Positions 13,422 through 19,443 of a stretch of DNA of 19,443 nucleotides are shown here, piece by piece; the first letter of the stretch is position 1, and the number at the start of each line of letters is the position of its first letter. The stretch comes from Ruminococcus sp. AM36-2AA (GTDB lineage: Bacteria > Bacillota > Clostridia > Lachnospirales > Lachnospiraceae): assembly GCF_003461955.1 (NCBI RefSeq), contig NZ_QTYB01000026.1, positions 1 through 19,443 on the forward strand. The letters run 5' to 3'. The notes under the pieces are model-generated. The model did no database searches and was not told the DNA's origin. It worked only from the letters and a program-made list of their open reading frames with translations. Made by a program: the position numbers and the translations under genes.

Positions 13422-13430
13422 ACTTAAAAT

Positions 13431-14675
13431 TTAACCAACATATGGTAATTGAATCACAAACGTGCTTCCTTTTTTCTTTTTGCCGGAGGTTACCGTAATC
13501 GTACCTGCGTGTTTTTCGATAATTTCTCTCGATAGAAAAAGTCCGATTCCTGTACCACTCTTTTCCATGACCTCCTTGGAACTTCCTCTGTAAAATCGTT
13601 GAAAAATTTTGTGATACTCATTCTGCGGAATACCAATTCCCTGATCCTCAATTTCCATTCTTACAAGATCGTTTCTTTTTTGTAACCGGATAAATATTTT
13701 TGAACCATCCGGACTGTACTTGACCGCATTATCCAGAACGTTGATCACAGCTTCACCAAGCCACCTTTTATCCTGCATAATCGTGCATGTTTCCAGCTCT
13801 TTTTCATAGTCAAAAACGAATTCAATTTCTTTCTCATCCGCTTTAGGATAAGTGCGGTTCACAGCAGATATGACAGTATCCATAAGCGGAAGTTTTTTCT
13901 TATTAATCTGAATCAGTCCAGTTTCCATCTTGGATATTTCAAGAAGCGACTGCAATAATGTCTCCAGTCCATCCAGAGCACTCCGACAACGGATACGAAA
14001 CTCCTCCTGTTCTGTGGCACTTAAGTCATTCTGCATCAGCACACTAAAACATGTATCCAAAGCTGCAACCGGTGTCTTTAACTGGTGAGAAATATCAGAA
14101 ACCATTTCTTTCGTGTTCTCCTTTTCTGCCCTTGCTTCTTCCTTTATCAACTGAATATGATGTCCGATTGCTTCAAGCTGGTCATTCAATTTTTCCAGTT
14201 CTGCATGATTTTCCGTTTTCAGTAAATCATCAAATTTATTTTCACGGAATCTGATCAGAATTTCTTCCAACTGGTCTAAAATTTTCTGATGACACGCATC
14301 TTCTTTTTTCTTCCAATAAAGTAAAAAAGTCAAAAGAAGCACGCATATCACAGTGCTTACAGCACCGGTCACCATAACCTGATGCCGGAATTGCGAATAA
14401 AATGCATTCCCTTTATTCCCCCAGTATCCATATTGCTCCAATAATCGCCTTCCCTGTTCGTTAGTTTCAATATCCTTATCCTTAAGCAATTCCGAAACAG
14501 CATCCAGCCCGGAAAATTCTTCCTTTGCAGCAATCTCTGTCATAAGATTCATTTTATATTTATAATCTTCATAAAACACATACGTGGTAAAGCAATTTAA
14601 TATTGCAAACAATAATATGACAGGTAATACCAAGGAGAGCACTACTGTAATCTTCTTGCGATATCTCTTTGTCAC
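13431..14675 (-). CDS. Sensor histidine kinase (414 aa)
   Basis: Two membrane segments (about 10-34 and 102-120) enclose a small extracytoplasmic sensor of about 65 residues. A linker with coiled-coil character follows (about 130-190), then HisKA with the phospho-acceptor H197 in MVSDISHQLKTPVAALD. The HATPase domain has N-box NVLDNAVKYSPD (312-323), G1 DQGIGIP (344-350), F-box around IFQRFYRG and G2 GTGIGLF (374-380). The start is GTG 14675, which overlaps the TGA of the response-regulator gene (GTGA) and has AGGAGG seven bases upstream; the ATG at 14696 would bury it inside that gene. The sensor domain is larger than in the intramembrane-sensing BceS type, so it may detect its signal directly. 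The likely target is the ABC operon just downstream. Confidence 0.92.
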   Translation of the reverse strand: MTKRYRKKITVVLSLVLPVILLFAILNCFTTYVFYEDYKYKMNLMTEIAAKEEFSGLDAVSELLKDKDIETNEQGRRLLEQYGYWGNKGNAFYSQFRHQVMVTGAVSTVICVLLLTFLLYWKKKEDACHQKILDQLEEILIRFRENKFDDLLKTENHAELEKLNDQLEAIGHHIQLIKEEARAEKENTKEMVSDISHQLKTPVAALDTCFSVLMQNDLSATEQEEFRIRCRSALDGLETLLQSLLEISKMETGLIQINKKKLPLMDTVISAVNRTYPKADEKEIEFVFDYEKELETCTIMQDKRWLGEAVINVLDNAVKYSPDGSKIFIRLQKRNDLVRMEIEDQGIGIPQNEYHKIFQRFYRGSSKEVMEKSGTGIGLFLSREIIEKHAGTITVTSGKKKKGSTFVIQLPYVG

Positions 14676-15361
14676 TGCCTTACCTCCTGATTCCATATAT
14701 ACCCAAGACCTCTGATATTCTTTATATAGACCGGTGCAGCCGGATTGTCTTCGATTTTCTCACGGAGTCTTCTGATATTGACAGCGATTGTATTTTCATC
14801 CACAAAATCCCCTTCCAGATCAAACACATTTTCCAATATTTGTGTTTTTGAAAGAATCTGTTTCGGATTCTGAAGAAAAAAAGTCAGCATTTTCAACTCC
14901 GTTTTTGTCAGACTGATTTCACGACTCTTTATCAGGACTTTCATTTCTCCTGCGATAAATACGATATCTCCTGAAATCATCTTTCCGGCTTCCGGTTTCT
15001 CCTGTCTGCGGCGGAAATATGCTTCTATTTTCAAAAGAAGTACCGAAAGACTAAACGGCTTTGTAATATAATCATCTGCCCCTGCTTCATATCCCATAAC
15101 CTGATCCATCTCCTGATCTAGTGCTGTAAGACAAATAATGTATGTATTATAATTGCATCTCATCCACCTTACAAATTCCAGTCCATTCCCATCCGGAAGA
15201 TTCACATCACAAATGGTAACATCCACATTATTATCACTTGCAATTCTTTTCGCTTTTTTCACTGATTCTGCTGAAAAAACCTCATATCCGGATTTTTTCA
15301 GTGAAAATGTAATTCCACGATTTAGATTTTCATCATCTTCAACCACGAGTATACCTGGCAT
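14672..15361 (-). CDS. OmpR/PhoB-family response regulator (229 aa)
   Basis: The receiver domain (1-118) has the acidic pocket E8-D9-D10, phospho-acceptor D52 in TICDVNLPDG, switch Thr T77 and conserved K99 in ITKPFS. The winged-helix effector (about 130-226) includes LTKTELKMLTFFLQNP and NTIAVNIRRLREKIE, the recognition helix. Partner of the overlapping histidine kinase. GAGAGG lies about ten bases before the ATG. Only about 35 bases separate this start from the right end of the IS200/IS605 element, too little for a complete native promoter. Expression therefore probably depends on the element or on read-through. Confidence 0.93.
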   Translation of the reverse strand: MPGILVVEDDENLNRGITFSLKKSGYEVFSAESVKKAKRIASDNNVDVTICDVNLPDGNGLEFVRWMRCNYNTYIICLTALDQEMDQVMGYEAGADDYITKPFSLSVLLLKIEAYFRRRQEKPEAGKMISGDIVFIAGEMKVLIKSREISLTKTELKMLTFFLQNPKQILSKTQILENVFDLEGDFVDENTIAVNIRRLREKIEDNPAAPVYIKNIRGLGYIWNQEVRQ

Positions 15362-15394
15362 AGCATATGCACCTCTCTTTATTAACTATTCATC

Positions 15395-15590
15395 GTGACA
15401 TGCTCCCACCACTTAAATCCCTGATTTTGAAGTGGGGGCTTCTTGCTCAATGGCTCTACTGAGCCAAGTATCTACAAGCTATCCTCGCGTGCCCCACGAT
15501 TCTTTTGCCCGGACACGGGCATATTTTCTTGTTTTTCTATTGTCCGGATACGGACAGTTTATGCTGTCAACATCCTTCTTGCCTCTTCAC
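15395..15590 (-). ncRNA. Predicted TnpB omega-RNA (right-end guide RNA scaffold)
   Basis: The tail of tnpB and about 165 bases beyond it fold into successive hairpins: TGTCCG-TAT-CGGACA type at 15541-15556, TGCCCG/CGGGCA at 15506-15521, GGCTC-N4-GAGCC at 15452-15465 with a nearby GCTCAA for a pseudoknot, and the terminal CCACTT/AAGTGG stem at 15409-15435. This layout matches omega-RNAs of TnpB systems. The guide would be the 16-20 bases after the right end, reading leftward from about 15394 into the leader of the response regulator. Confidence 0.65.
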
Positions 15591-16662
15591 GGATGTTGAT
15601 TGCTGCATTACGATCTCTGTCCATCTTATTTCCACACTCACAGTGATAGACTCTTTCGGATAATTTCAGCTCTTTCTTTATCCTACCACATTTACAGCAT
15701 TTTTTACTGGAAGGAAAAAAACGGTCTACTTTTACCATTTTCTTTCCTTTCCATGCCAGTTTATAGTCTAACATTTCCCTGAACATTCCATATCCATTAT
15801 CCTGTACGCTTTTTCCGAAATGCAGGCACTGTCCCATCGCTTTCATATCGATATCTTCCACTGCAACTGCATCAAAACTATCTGCAATCTTTCGACTAAG
15901 TTTGTGCAGATAATCTCTTCGCTGATTCCGTATCTTTTCATGACATCTGGCAACTTTCTTTTTCTGCAGTTCGTAATTATGACTTCCCCGTACGCATCTT
16001 GACAACTTTCGTTGCTCCCTCGCCAGCCTCTTTTCATTTTTTCTGAAAAACCCTGCTTCTTCCATCTCAATCTTTTCTGAAAATACTGCCATCCCCTGCA
16101 TTGCATAATCTATTCCAAGTATCGTTGCAGTACTGTAATCTGGTTCAGCTGCTTGGTTTTCACAGCTGTATCCTTCATACAACAGGCTTGCAAAGTATTT
16201 TCCGGATGGTTCCATACTGACTGTCACTGATTTCAGACGAAAATCTTCTGCTGGCTCTCTGTGTTTTTTCATGGCAACCCATTTTAATTTCGGAAGTCTG
16301 ATCCGCTTACTTTCCACCAGGATATTTCCATTGACCACATTCGTTGTATAGCTGTTTCTGGAATGATGCTTTGATTTGAACCTTGGAAATCCAATCTTGG
16401 GTTCTCGAAAAAAATTCTTATATGCCTTTTCCAGATGAAGCTGGACATTTGCCAGTGCCAGCGAATCTACTTCTTTCAAAAATGGATATTCCTTTTTATA
16501 CATGGCCGGTGTATTTTTTAACATTTTCTTCGTCTTTTCATACTCCTGGATCTTATCATTAAGCATTTGATTGTACAGGAAACGACAACAGCCAAATGTT
16601 TTGCCCAGAAGTATCTTCTGTTCTTCTGTCGGATAAATTTGGAAACGATATGCTATGTTCAA
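15559..16662 (-). CDS. tnpB: TnpB RNA-guided endonuclease (367 aa)
   Basis: Full-length IS605-type TnpB, ancestor type of Cas12. An N-terminal recognition part contains FGCCRFLYNQML (24-35) and GFPRFKSKHHSRNSY (91-105). The RuvC catalytic triad is D185 in LGIDYAMQG, E269 in AVEDIDMK and the Asp of DRDRNAAINI (348-357). The zinc finger between the last two has C322, C325, C341 and C343. No stop or frameshift is present, so it may be active. The start is a TTG at 16662 overlapping the TGA of tnpA, which couples translation. The first RuvC motif reads GIDYAMQ rather than the common GIDxGI, a mild variation. TnpB cuts target DNA next to the TAM under omega-RNA guidance and helps to retain the transposon. 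Confidence 0.93.
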   Translation of the reverse strand: MNIAYRFQIYPTEEQKILLGKTFGCCRFLYNQMLNDKIQEYEKTKKMLKNTPAMYKKEYPFLKEVDSLALANVQLHLEKAYKNFFREPKIGFPRFKSKHHSRNSYTTNVVNGNILVESKRIRLPKLKWVAMKKHREPAEDFRLKSVTVSMEPSGKYFASLLYEGYSCENQAAEPDYSTATILGIDYAMQGMAVFSEKIEMEEAGFFRKNEKRLAREQRKLSRCVRGSHNYELQKKKVARCHEKIRNQRRDYLHKLSRKIADSFDAVAVEDIDMKAMGQCLHFGKSVQDNGYGMFREMLDYKLAWKGKKMVKVDRFFPSSKKCCKCGRIKKELKLSERVYHCECGNKMDRDRNAAINIREEARRMLTA

Positions 16663-17066
16663 TACTTTTTCTCTCCCTGGCTTTCAATATATTGACGGAT
16701 TACTTCTACCGGAGCGCCTCCAGCTGTCAGTAAGCAAAAACTCTGACTCCAAAAGGCTTCTTTCCAAAGTTTTTCTCTGATCTCTGGATACTCCTTTTTC
16801 AACAGTCTGCTACTTGCACTTTTATAAGCATTGATAAATTTACTAAATTCTGTTCTCGGCTGCGCACGGAACATTACATGCACATGATCAATGTCATGAT
16901 TCCATTCTTCCAGAACTATCCCATACCTTGGAGCAATATGTTCCCATATCTCTTTTGCTCTTTCTGAAATCGGATTATCAATCACTTTTCTTCGATATTT
17001 CACCACCATGATCAGATGATAATACATCAGATATACTGAATGCGCATTATGATCTATTTTTTTCAT
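16659..17066 (-). CDS. tnpA: TnpA, IS200/IS605 Y1 transposase (135 aa)
   Basis: HUH single-strand transposase: HUH motif H61-V-H63 in DIDHVHVMFRAQP, catalytic Tyr Y126 in EVIRQYIESQG, and the family opening SVYLMYYHLIMVVKYRRK (10-27). Length is normal. I chose ATG 17066 because the protein then begins MKKIDHNAHS as in relatives. A TTG at 17087 would add seven residues and cannot be excluded, since GGAG lies rather far (15 bases) from 17066. The catalytic residues are intact. It excises and inserts the element as circular single-stranded DNA during replication. Confidence 0.93.
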   Translation of the reverse strand: MKKIDHNAHSVYLMYYHLIMVVKYRRKVIDNPISERAKEIWEHIAPRYGIVLEEWNHDIDHVHVMFRAQPRTEFSKFINAYKSASSRLLKKEYPEIREKLWKEAFWSQSFCLLTAGGAPVEVIRQYIESQGEKKY

Positions 17067-17110
17067 GCAAATCAGCCATTTCTCCAATAATTATCTTTTC
17101 GACTGATTCT

Positions 17111-17139
17111 ATTATACCATAGATCGTTTTATCGAACAA
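17111..17139 (-). promoter_or_regulatory. Promoter of tnpA-tnpB
   Basis: Minus-strand TTGTTC (17139-17134), 17 bases, TATAAT (17116-17111), about 45 bases before tnpA. Transcripts from it run towards the response regulator and kinase. Confidence 0.65.
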
Positions 17140-17236
17140 GTGTTCTTTTTGTTTTTGCGCAATTCATCCCCCACCTGTAGAGGAAGGAGAATTCTTGCTA
17201 TATTATGTTAAACATATAATCGCCTCTATTCTGGGT

Positions 17237-17776
17237 TTAGCCCGTCTGTTTTCTTAAATCATATAAAATTGTTGCAACATCCTCTGGCAATTCAAGAAAA
17301 TCCCCCTTACTCCATTCCCGATACATATTATAAATAGCACCGGCAAACGCACTGATTCTCAGATTTTCTTCTCTTGTTCCTTTTTCTACATCAATCCATT
17401 TCTGGATAAGATACTCTGTAATTTTTGCTAAAAATAAATCCCCCATTCCGGCTGTAATCAGAGCGTCTATAAATTCACGATGCAAATAGAAGAATCTGAA
17501 GCAGCGCAGCATATATTTTTTCTCATAGAATACCGTTTTGCTTTCTGTATCGGATTCTTTTGCTCTATATTCTTCCACCACCTCAACTAAATGTTCCGTC
17601 AGGATATCCTCTATCGCATTATAATTTCTATAAAACGACATTCTGGAAACATTCGCCTCTGAAGTGATATCTGAAACAGAAATGGAAGAAAATGCTTTAT
17701 CTCCCATCAGCCGCAGCAGTGCTTTGTACATATCCTGTTTTACCTGAATATTGGTCTGACTTATTCTTTTCTTCAT
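17237..17776 (-). CDS. TetR-family transcriptional regulator (179 aa)
   Basis: N-terminal TetR HTH at about 31-55: FSSISVSDITSEANVSRMSF then YRNYNAIEDIL, where the usual TFYxHF recognition motif is SFYRNY. The helical C-terminal part contains MLRCFRFFYLHREFIDALI and AGAIYNMYREWSKGDF, typical of the TetR_C group common in Clostridia (the regulators next to DhaK/DhaS-like or degV genes). The frame is open to 18007, but ATG 17776 has GGAG eight bases upstream and lies after the promoter, so it is the start. A perfect dyad downstream of its -10 indicates autorepression. The divergent neighbour is degV, now separated from this control region by a MITE. Confidence 0.87.
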   Translation of the reverse strand: MKKRISQTNIQVKQDMYKALLRLMGDKAFSSISVSDITSEANVSRMSFYRNYNAIEDILTEHLVEVVEEYRAKESDTESKTVFYEKKYMLRCFRFFYLHREFIDALITAGMGDLFLAKITEYLIQKWIDVEKGTREENLRISAFAGAIYNMYREWSKGDFLELPEDVATILYDLRKQTG

Positions 17777-17837
17777 CGCTATAACTCCATTCCTGATGAA
17801 ATATTTCTCTTGTAGATATTGAAATGTTTCTCTTTTA

Positions 17838-17856
17838 ATGTTACAATCTGTAACAT
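17838..17856. promoter_or_regulatory. Operator of the TetR gene
   Basis: ATGTTACA-ATC-TGTAACAT: perfect 8-base arms around three bases, starting one base after the -10 of the leftward promoter. Bound protein would block transcription start. Size and symmetry fit a TetR dimer. Confidence 0.7.
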
Positions 17857-17857
17857 C

Positions 17858-17886
17858 ATTATAAGGTATTTTATTCTTTTTTACAA
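17858..17886 (-). promoter_or_regulatory. Promoter of the TetR gene
   Basis: Minus-strand TTGTAA (17886-17881), 17 bases, TATAAT (17863-17858), followed at once by the operator and, about 80 bases on, the ATG at 17776. Confidence 0.7.
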
Positions 17887-17911
17887 TCCAATATTTTACT
17901 ATTAGTATTTT

Positions 17912-18053
17912 GTAACTGTTCAGAGCCAAGCAAAATTTCAAAAAACAGGTATAAAATGCTTGCATTTTTAAAACTGTTTTTGAAATTTTATTTGGCGGAT
18001 ACGCCACACCGACGAAATGCGTAGCATTTTGGAGGCTGGCTCTGAACAGTTAC
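17912..18053. mobile_element. MITE-like element, 142 bp, with 17-bp terminal inverted repeats and 8-bp target duplication
   Basis: Termini GTAACTGTTCAGAGCCA (17912-17928) and its exact complement (18037-18053) are perfect. Both sides are flanked by AGTATTTT (17904-17911 and 18054-18061), an 8-base direct repeat, as left by DDE transposition. Inside is a second long stem (AAAATTTC...CAG near 17932-17948 with CTG...GAAATTTT near 17974-17989) around AAAATGC-TT-GCATTTT, plus TGGCG-GATA-CGCCA and AAATGC-GTA-GCATTT. There is no coding capacity, so it must be moved in trans. Confidence 0.8.
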
Positions 18054-18083
18054 AGTATTTTTAATAATCAGGAGAAAAGCACT

Positions 18084-18946
18084 ATGAAAACAGCCATCAT
18101 GACTGACACAAACAGTGGTATTACTAAAATATCGCCGAAAAACTTGGAATATATGTTATACATATGCCTATAATTATTGATGAAACAACTTTTTATGAAA
18201 ATGACACTATCACAGAAGCCGAATTTTTCCATGCGCTTTCCAGCAGCAAACACATTACCACTTCTCAACCCTCCCCTGGTGATGTAATGGATTTATGGAG
18301 TCAAATCTTAGACGAAGGATATGATGAGCTTGTATACATTCCAATGTCAAGTGGTCTATCCAATTCTTGTGCTGCTGCTACAGGATATTCACTGGATTAT
18401 GAGGGAAAAATTGAAGTTGTTGATAATCATCGAATTTCCGTTACCATGTACGAATCAGTGCTCCATGCAAGAGAAATGTCCCTGAATGGAGCTTCTGCAA
18501 AGGAAATAAAAGCAGCCTTAGAATCTGATGCCTATAATTCAAGCATCTATATTACTGTAAATACATTAGAATACCTGAAAAAGGGAGGACGTATCACCCC
18601 TGCGGCAGCTCTGATTGGAACAGTACTATCCATAAAACCGATTTTAACAATCCAGGGCGAAAAGCTGGATTCTTATGCCAAAGCACGTGGTTCTATGAAA
18701 AGAGCTGAAGAAAAAATGATTCTTGCAATTCAGTCTGATCTTGAAAAAAGATTTGTCCATCAAGATATGTCGAAATTGCATATTGGAGCCGCCGGTGCCG
18801 GACTTACAACTACACAGCAGAAAGAATGGCTGACTCTGCTCCACAATAAATTTCCGGAAGCTGACGTTTTTTACAGTCCGCTTTCTGCCAGTATCAGTGT
18901 TCATACTGGTCCCGGTGCAGTAGGTATTGGTATCAGTTTCAGATAA
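18084..18946 (+). pseudogene. degV-family gene with a one-base frameshift (about 287 aa when restored)
   Basis: DegV proteins bind fatty acids and, as FakB, hand them to the FakA kinase. The ATG at 18084 (AGGAG upstream) opens MKTAIMTDTNSGIT, the normal DegV start with the TDTNSG strand-loop. The frame then fails and stops about 15 codons later. The next frame continues perfectly as IAEKLGIYVIHMPIIIDE and runs to the TAA at 18944-18946. It contains YIPMSSGLSNSC with the ligand-binding serines, KKGGRI(T) and HTGPGAVGIGI at the end. The span is 863 bases; one more base would give a 287-aa protein of standard length. The break lies at 18126-18130 in an AAAAT run. A product from the in-frame ATG at 18164 would lack the first strand and has no ribosome site. 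It could be a real mutation or a sequencing error. Confidence 0.8.
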
Positions 18947-18987
18947 AAAACAAATCAAATACATAAAAAATCAAAATACAAGATTTT

Positions 18988-19080
18988 ATCAACACTTCCT
19001 ATGGTTTCTGCACCGGAAGTCATGTCGGACCTAATACAATCACACTTTTTTTCCTCGGTAAAGATAAGGTAGAAATCGGC
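18988..19080 (+). pseudogene. Second degV-like 3' fragment
   Basis: In one frame the sequence reads INTSYGFCTGSHVGPNTITL followed by FFLGKDKVE. This resembles the last strand of longer DegV proteins (GTHVGPGTxxLFFxGK), where the first degV has VHTGPGAVGIGI. There is no start, and a stop lies upstream at 18964-18966. The frame stays open to 19161, but that part looks unrelated. It may be the tail of a duplicated degV or the footprint of a recombination between two paralogues. Confidence 0.42.
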
Positions 19081-19093
19081 ATTAGCCGATTTC
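19072..19093 (+). terminator. Probable terminator of degV
   Basis: GAAATCGGC (19072-19080), ATTA, GCCGATTTC (19085-19093): a perfect 9-base stem with tetraloop, then CCCCTTTTC. The outer bases AAGGT/ACCTT can extend the pairing. The T-run is weak. Confidence 0.5.
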
Positions 19094-19114
19094 CCCTTTT
19101 CACCTTATTTCATT

Positions 19115-19339
19115 TTACAGATAATCAAATTTCTTTTGAAGATATACTCGTAGCAGCATGATTCCTACATTGATAAATCCAAATAACAATATCAAATTCA
19201 CAGGCAAATATCCTCTGATTATATCTCCAAGTACTGCTATCCCAGAAAGACTTCCAACTAAAAACATTTGCGAAATTTCATCCCACATTCTTTTGTATCG
19301 TTTTATTACTTCCACGATTATCACTATCATAATTGCCAA
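19115..19339 (-). CDS. Small membrane protein, probably 5'-truncated
   Basis: The frame encodes two to three hydrophobic segments: LAIVAVLFILAIMIVIIVEV just before and at the listed start, then VGSLSGIAVLGDII, and VNLILLFGFINVGIMLLRVY near the C-terminus. They are joined by a basic loop, IKRYKRMWDEISQ. The listed start is a TTG at 19339 in the middle of the first hydrophobic helix, which is not a plausible N-terminus. The same frame is open upstream to about 19415 but holds no ATG, GTG or better site before the stop inside the edge repeat. I infer that the true 5' end was replaced by that repeat. No family is recognised. It is convergent with degV. Confidence 0.45.
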   Translation of the reverse strand: MAIMIVIIVEVIKRYKRMWDEISQMFLVGSLSGIAVLGDIIRGYLPVNLILLFGFINVGIMLLRVYLQKKFDYL

Positions 19340-19408
19340 TATAAAAAGTACAGCTACGATTGCCAGAATTCTGTTAATCCATGCCTCTTTTCCTGTATGA
19401 TTATTCCG

Positions 19409-19443
19409 GGACTCTCAGAGCCACCTGTCCGGACTTTGAGAGC
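19409..19443. repeat. Imperfect tandem repeat at the window edge
   Basis: GGACTCTCAGAGC (19409-19421) and GGACTTTGAGAGC (19431-19443) match at 11 of 13 bases, and each is partly palindromic. The CAGAGCCA it contains is also the inner end of the MITE terminus at 17912, so this may be the end of another intergenic element cut by the window border. Confidence 0.35.

Larger units (their letters stand above)
15395..17207 (-). mobile_element. IS200/IS605-family element with tnpA, tnpB and omega-RNA
   Basis: A complete-looking single-strand transposon. Left end at about 17161-17207 (minus-strand 5' side) has a subterminal hairpin (AATTCATCC at 17161-17169 with GGAGAATT at 17186-17193) and a TTTAA at 17212-17208 that could be the target/TAM sequence. 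It is followed by the tnpA promoter, tnpA, overlapping tnpB, and a right end with the hairpin CCACTT...AAGTGG (15409-15435) and GTGACA at 15395-15400. As usual for the family there are no terminal inverted repeats or target duplication. The outer borders are good to about ten bases only. It sits between the TetR stop and the response-regulator start, in the same orientation as both. Confidence 0.85.

Noticed and set aside
17777..18007. N-terminal extension of the TetR at 17237 to 256 aa
   Set aside because: The extension covers the promoter, operator and part of the MITE; the TetR domain starts at the ATG 17776 with a good ribosome site.
17912..18053. CRISPR-like or attenuator structure upstream of degV
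   Set aside because: Single inverted-repeat unit with target duplication; there are no spaced direct repeats, so a MITE explains it better.

Overview
The window looks like chromosomal DNA of a low-GC Firmicute, most likely a gut Lachnospiraceae (Blautia/Dorea/Coprococcus type). This rests on AT-rich codon use, strong AGGAGG ribosome sites, Tn1549-like mobilisation debris, an IS200/IS605 element and the mix of families present. No rRNA, tRNA or CRISPR array was seen.

Left block (1-3540): a leftward operon holds two intact CooC-type metal-insertion ATPases, the stub of a third, a gene fragment and a 56-aa zinc-ribbon protein. Next to it lie a rightward TetR regulator and a leftward DUF3786 protein. 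A divergent promoter/operator module of about 110 bp is present twice (2014-2118 and 3432-3540). The first copy lies between the cooC operon and tetR, the second between the DUF3786 gene and an Rrf2 regulator. Both carry a 21-bp TTGT-N13-ACAA operator that supplies the leftward -35 and overlaps the rightward -10, so these genes probably form one regulon. No CO dehydrogenase or acetyl-CoA synthase gene lies in the window.

Middle block (3628-8355): a leftward operon encodes three tandem paralogues of class-M-like sirtuins (SirTM) with a C_GCAxxG_C_C-family protein between the last two. It is bracketed by two closely related Rrf2 regulators. Two of the sirtuins have Gln where classical sirtuins have the catalytic His; the middle one has Glu and looks like a pseudoenzyme. 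None of the usual SirTM partners (macrodomain, GcvH-L, lipoate ligase) is present. This is the best candidate for an undescribed system.

Decayed mobile block (about 8360-10040): remnants of a mobilisable element, namely a MobC stub with an in-frame stop, a DnaC-like ATPase lacking its N-terminal region, and a piece of a MobA/MobL relaxase.

Transport/sensing block (10138-15361): leftward response regulator and histidine kinase (4-bp overlap), a strong terminator, then an ABC ATPase and an 814-aa FtsX-like permease (4-bp overlap). This is the layout of peptide-antibiotic sensing and export or resistance modules. A complete IS200/IS605 element (tnpA, tnpB and a predicted omega-RNA, about 15395-17207) sits about 35 bp upstream of the response-regulator start, on the same strand, and probably separates the pair from its native promoter.

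Right block (17237-19443): a leftward TetR gene with a clear promoter and operator, a 142-bp MITE-like element with an 8-bp target duplication, a degV gene broken by a one-base frameshift, a second degV-like 3' remnant, and a truncated membrane-protein ORF ending in a repeat at the window edge.
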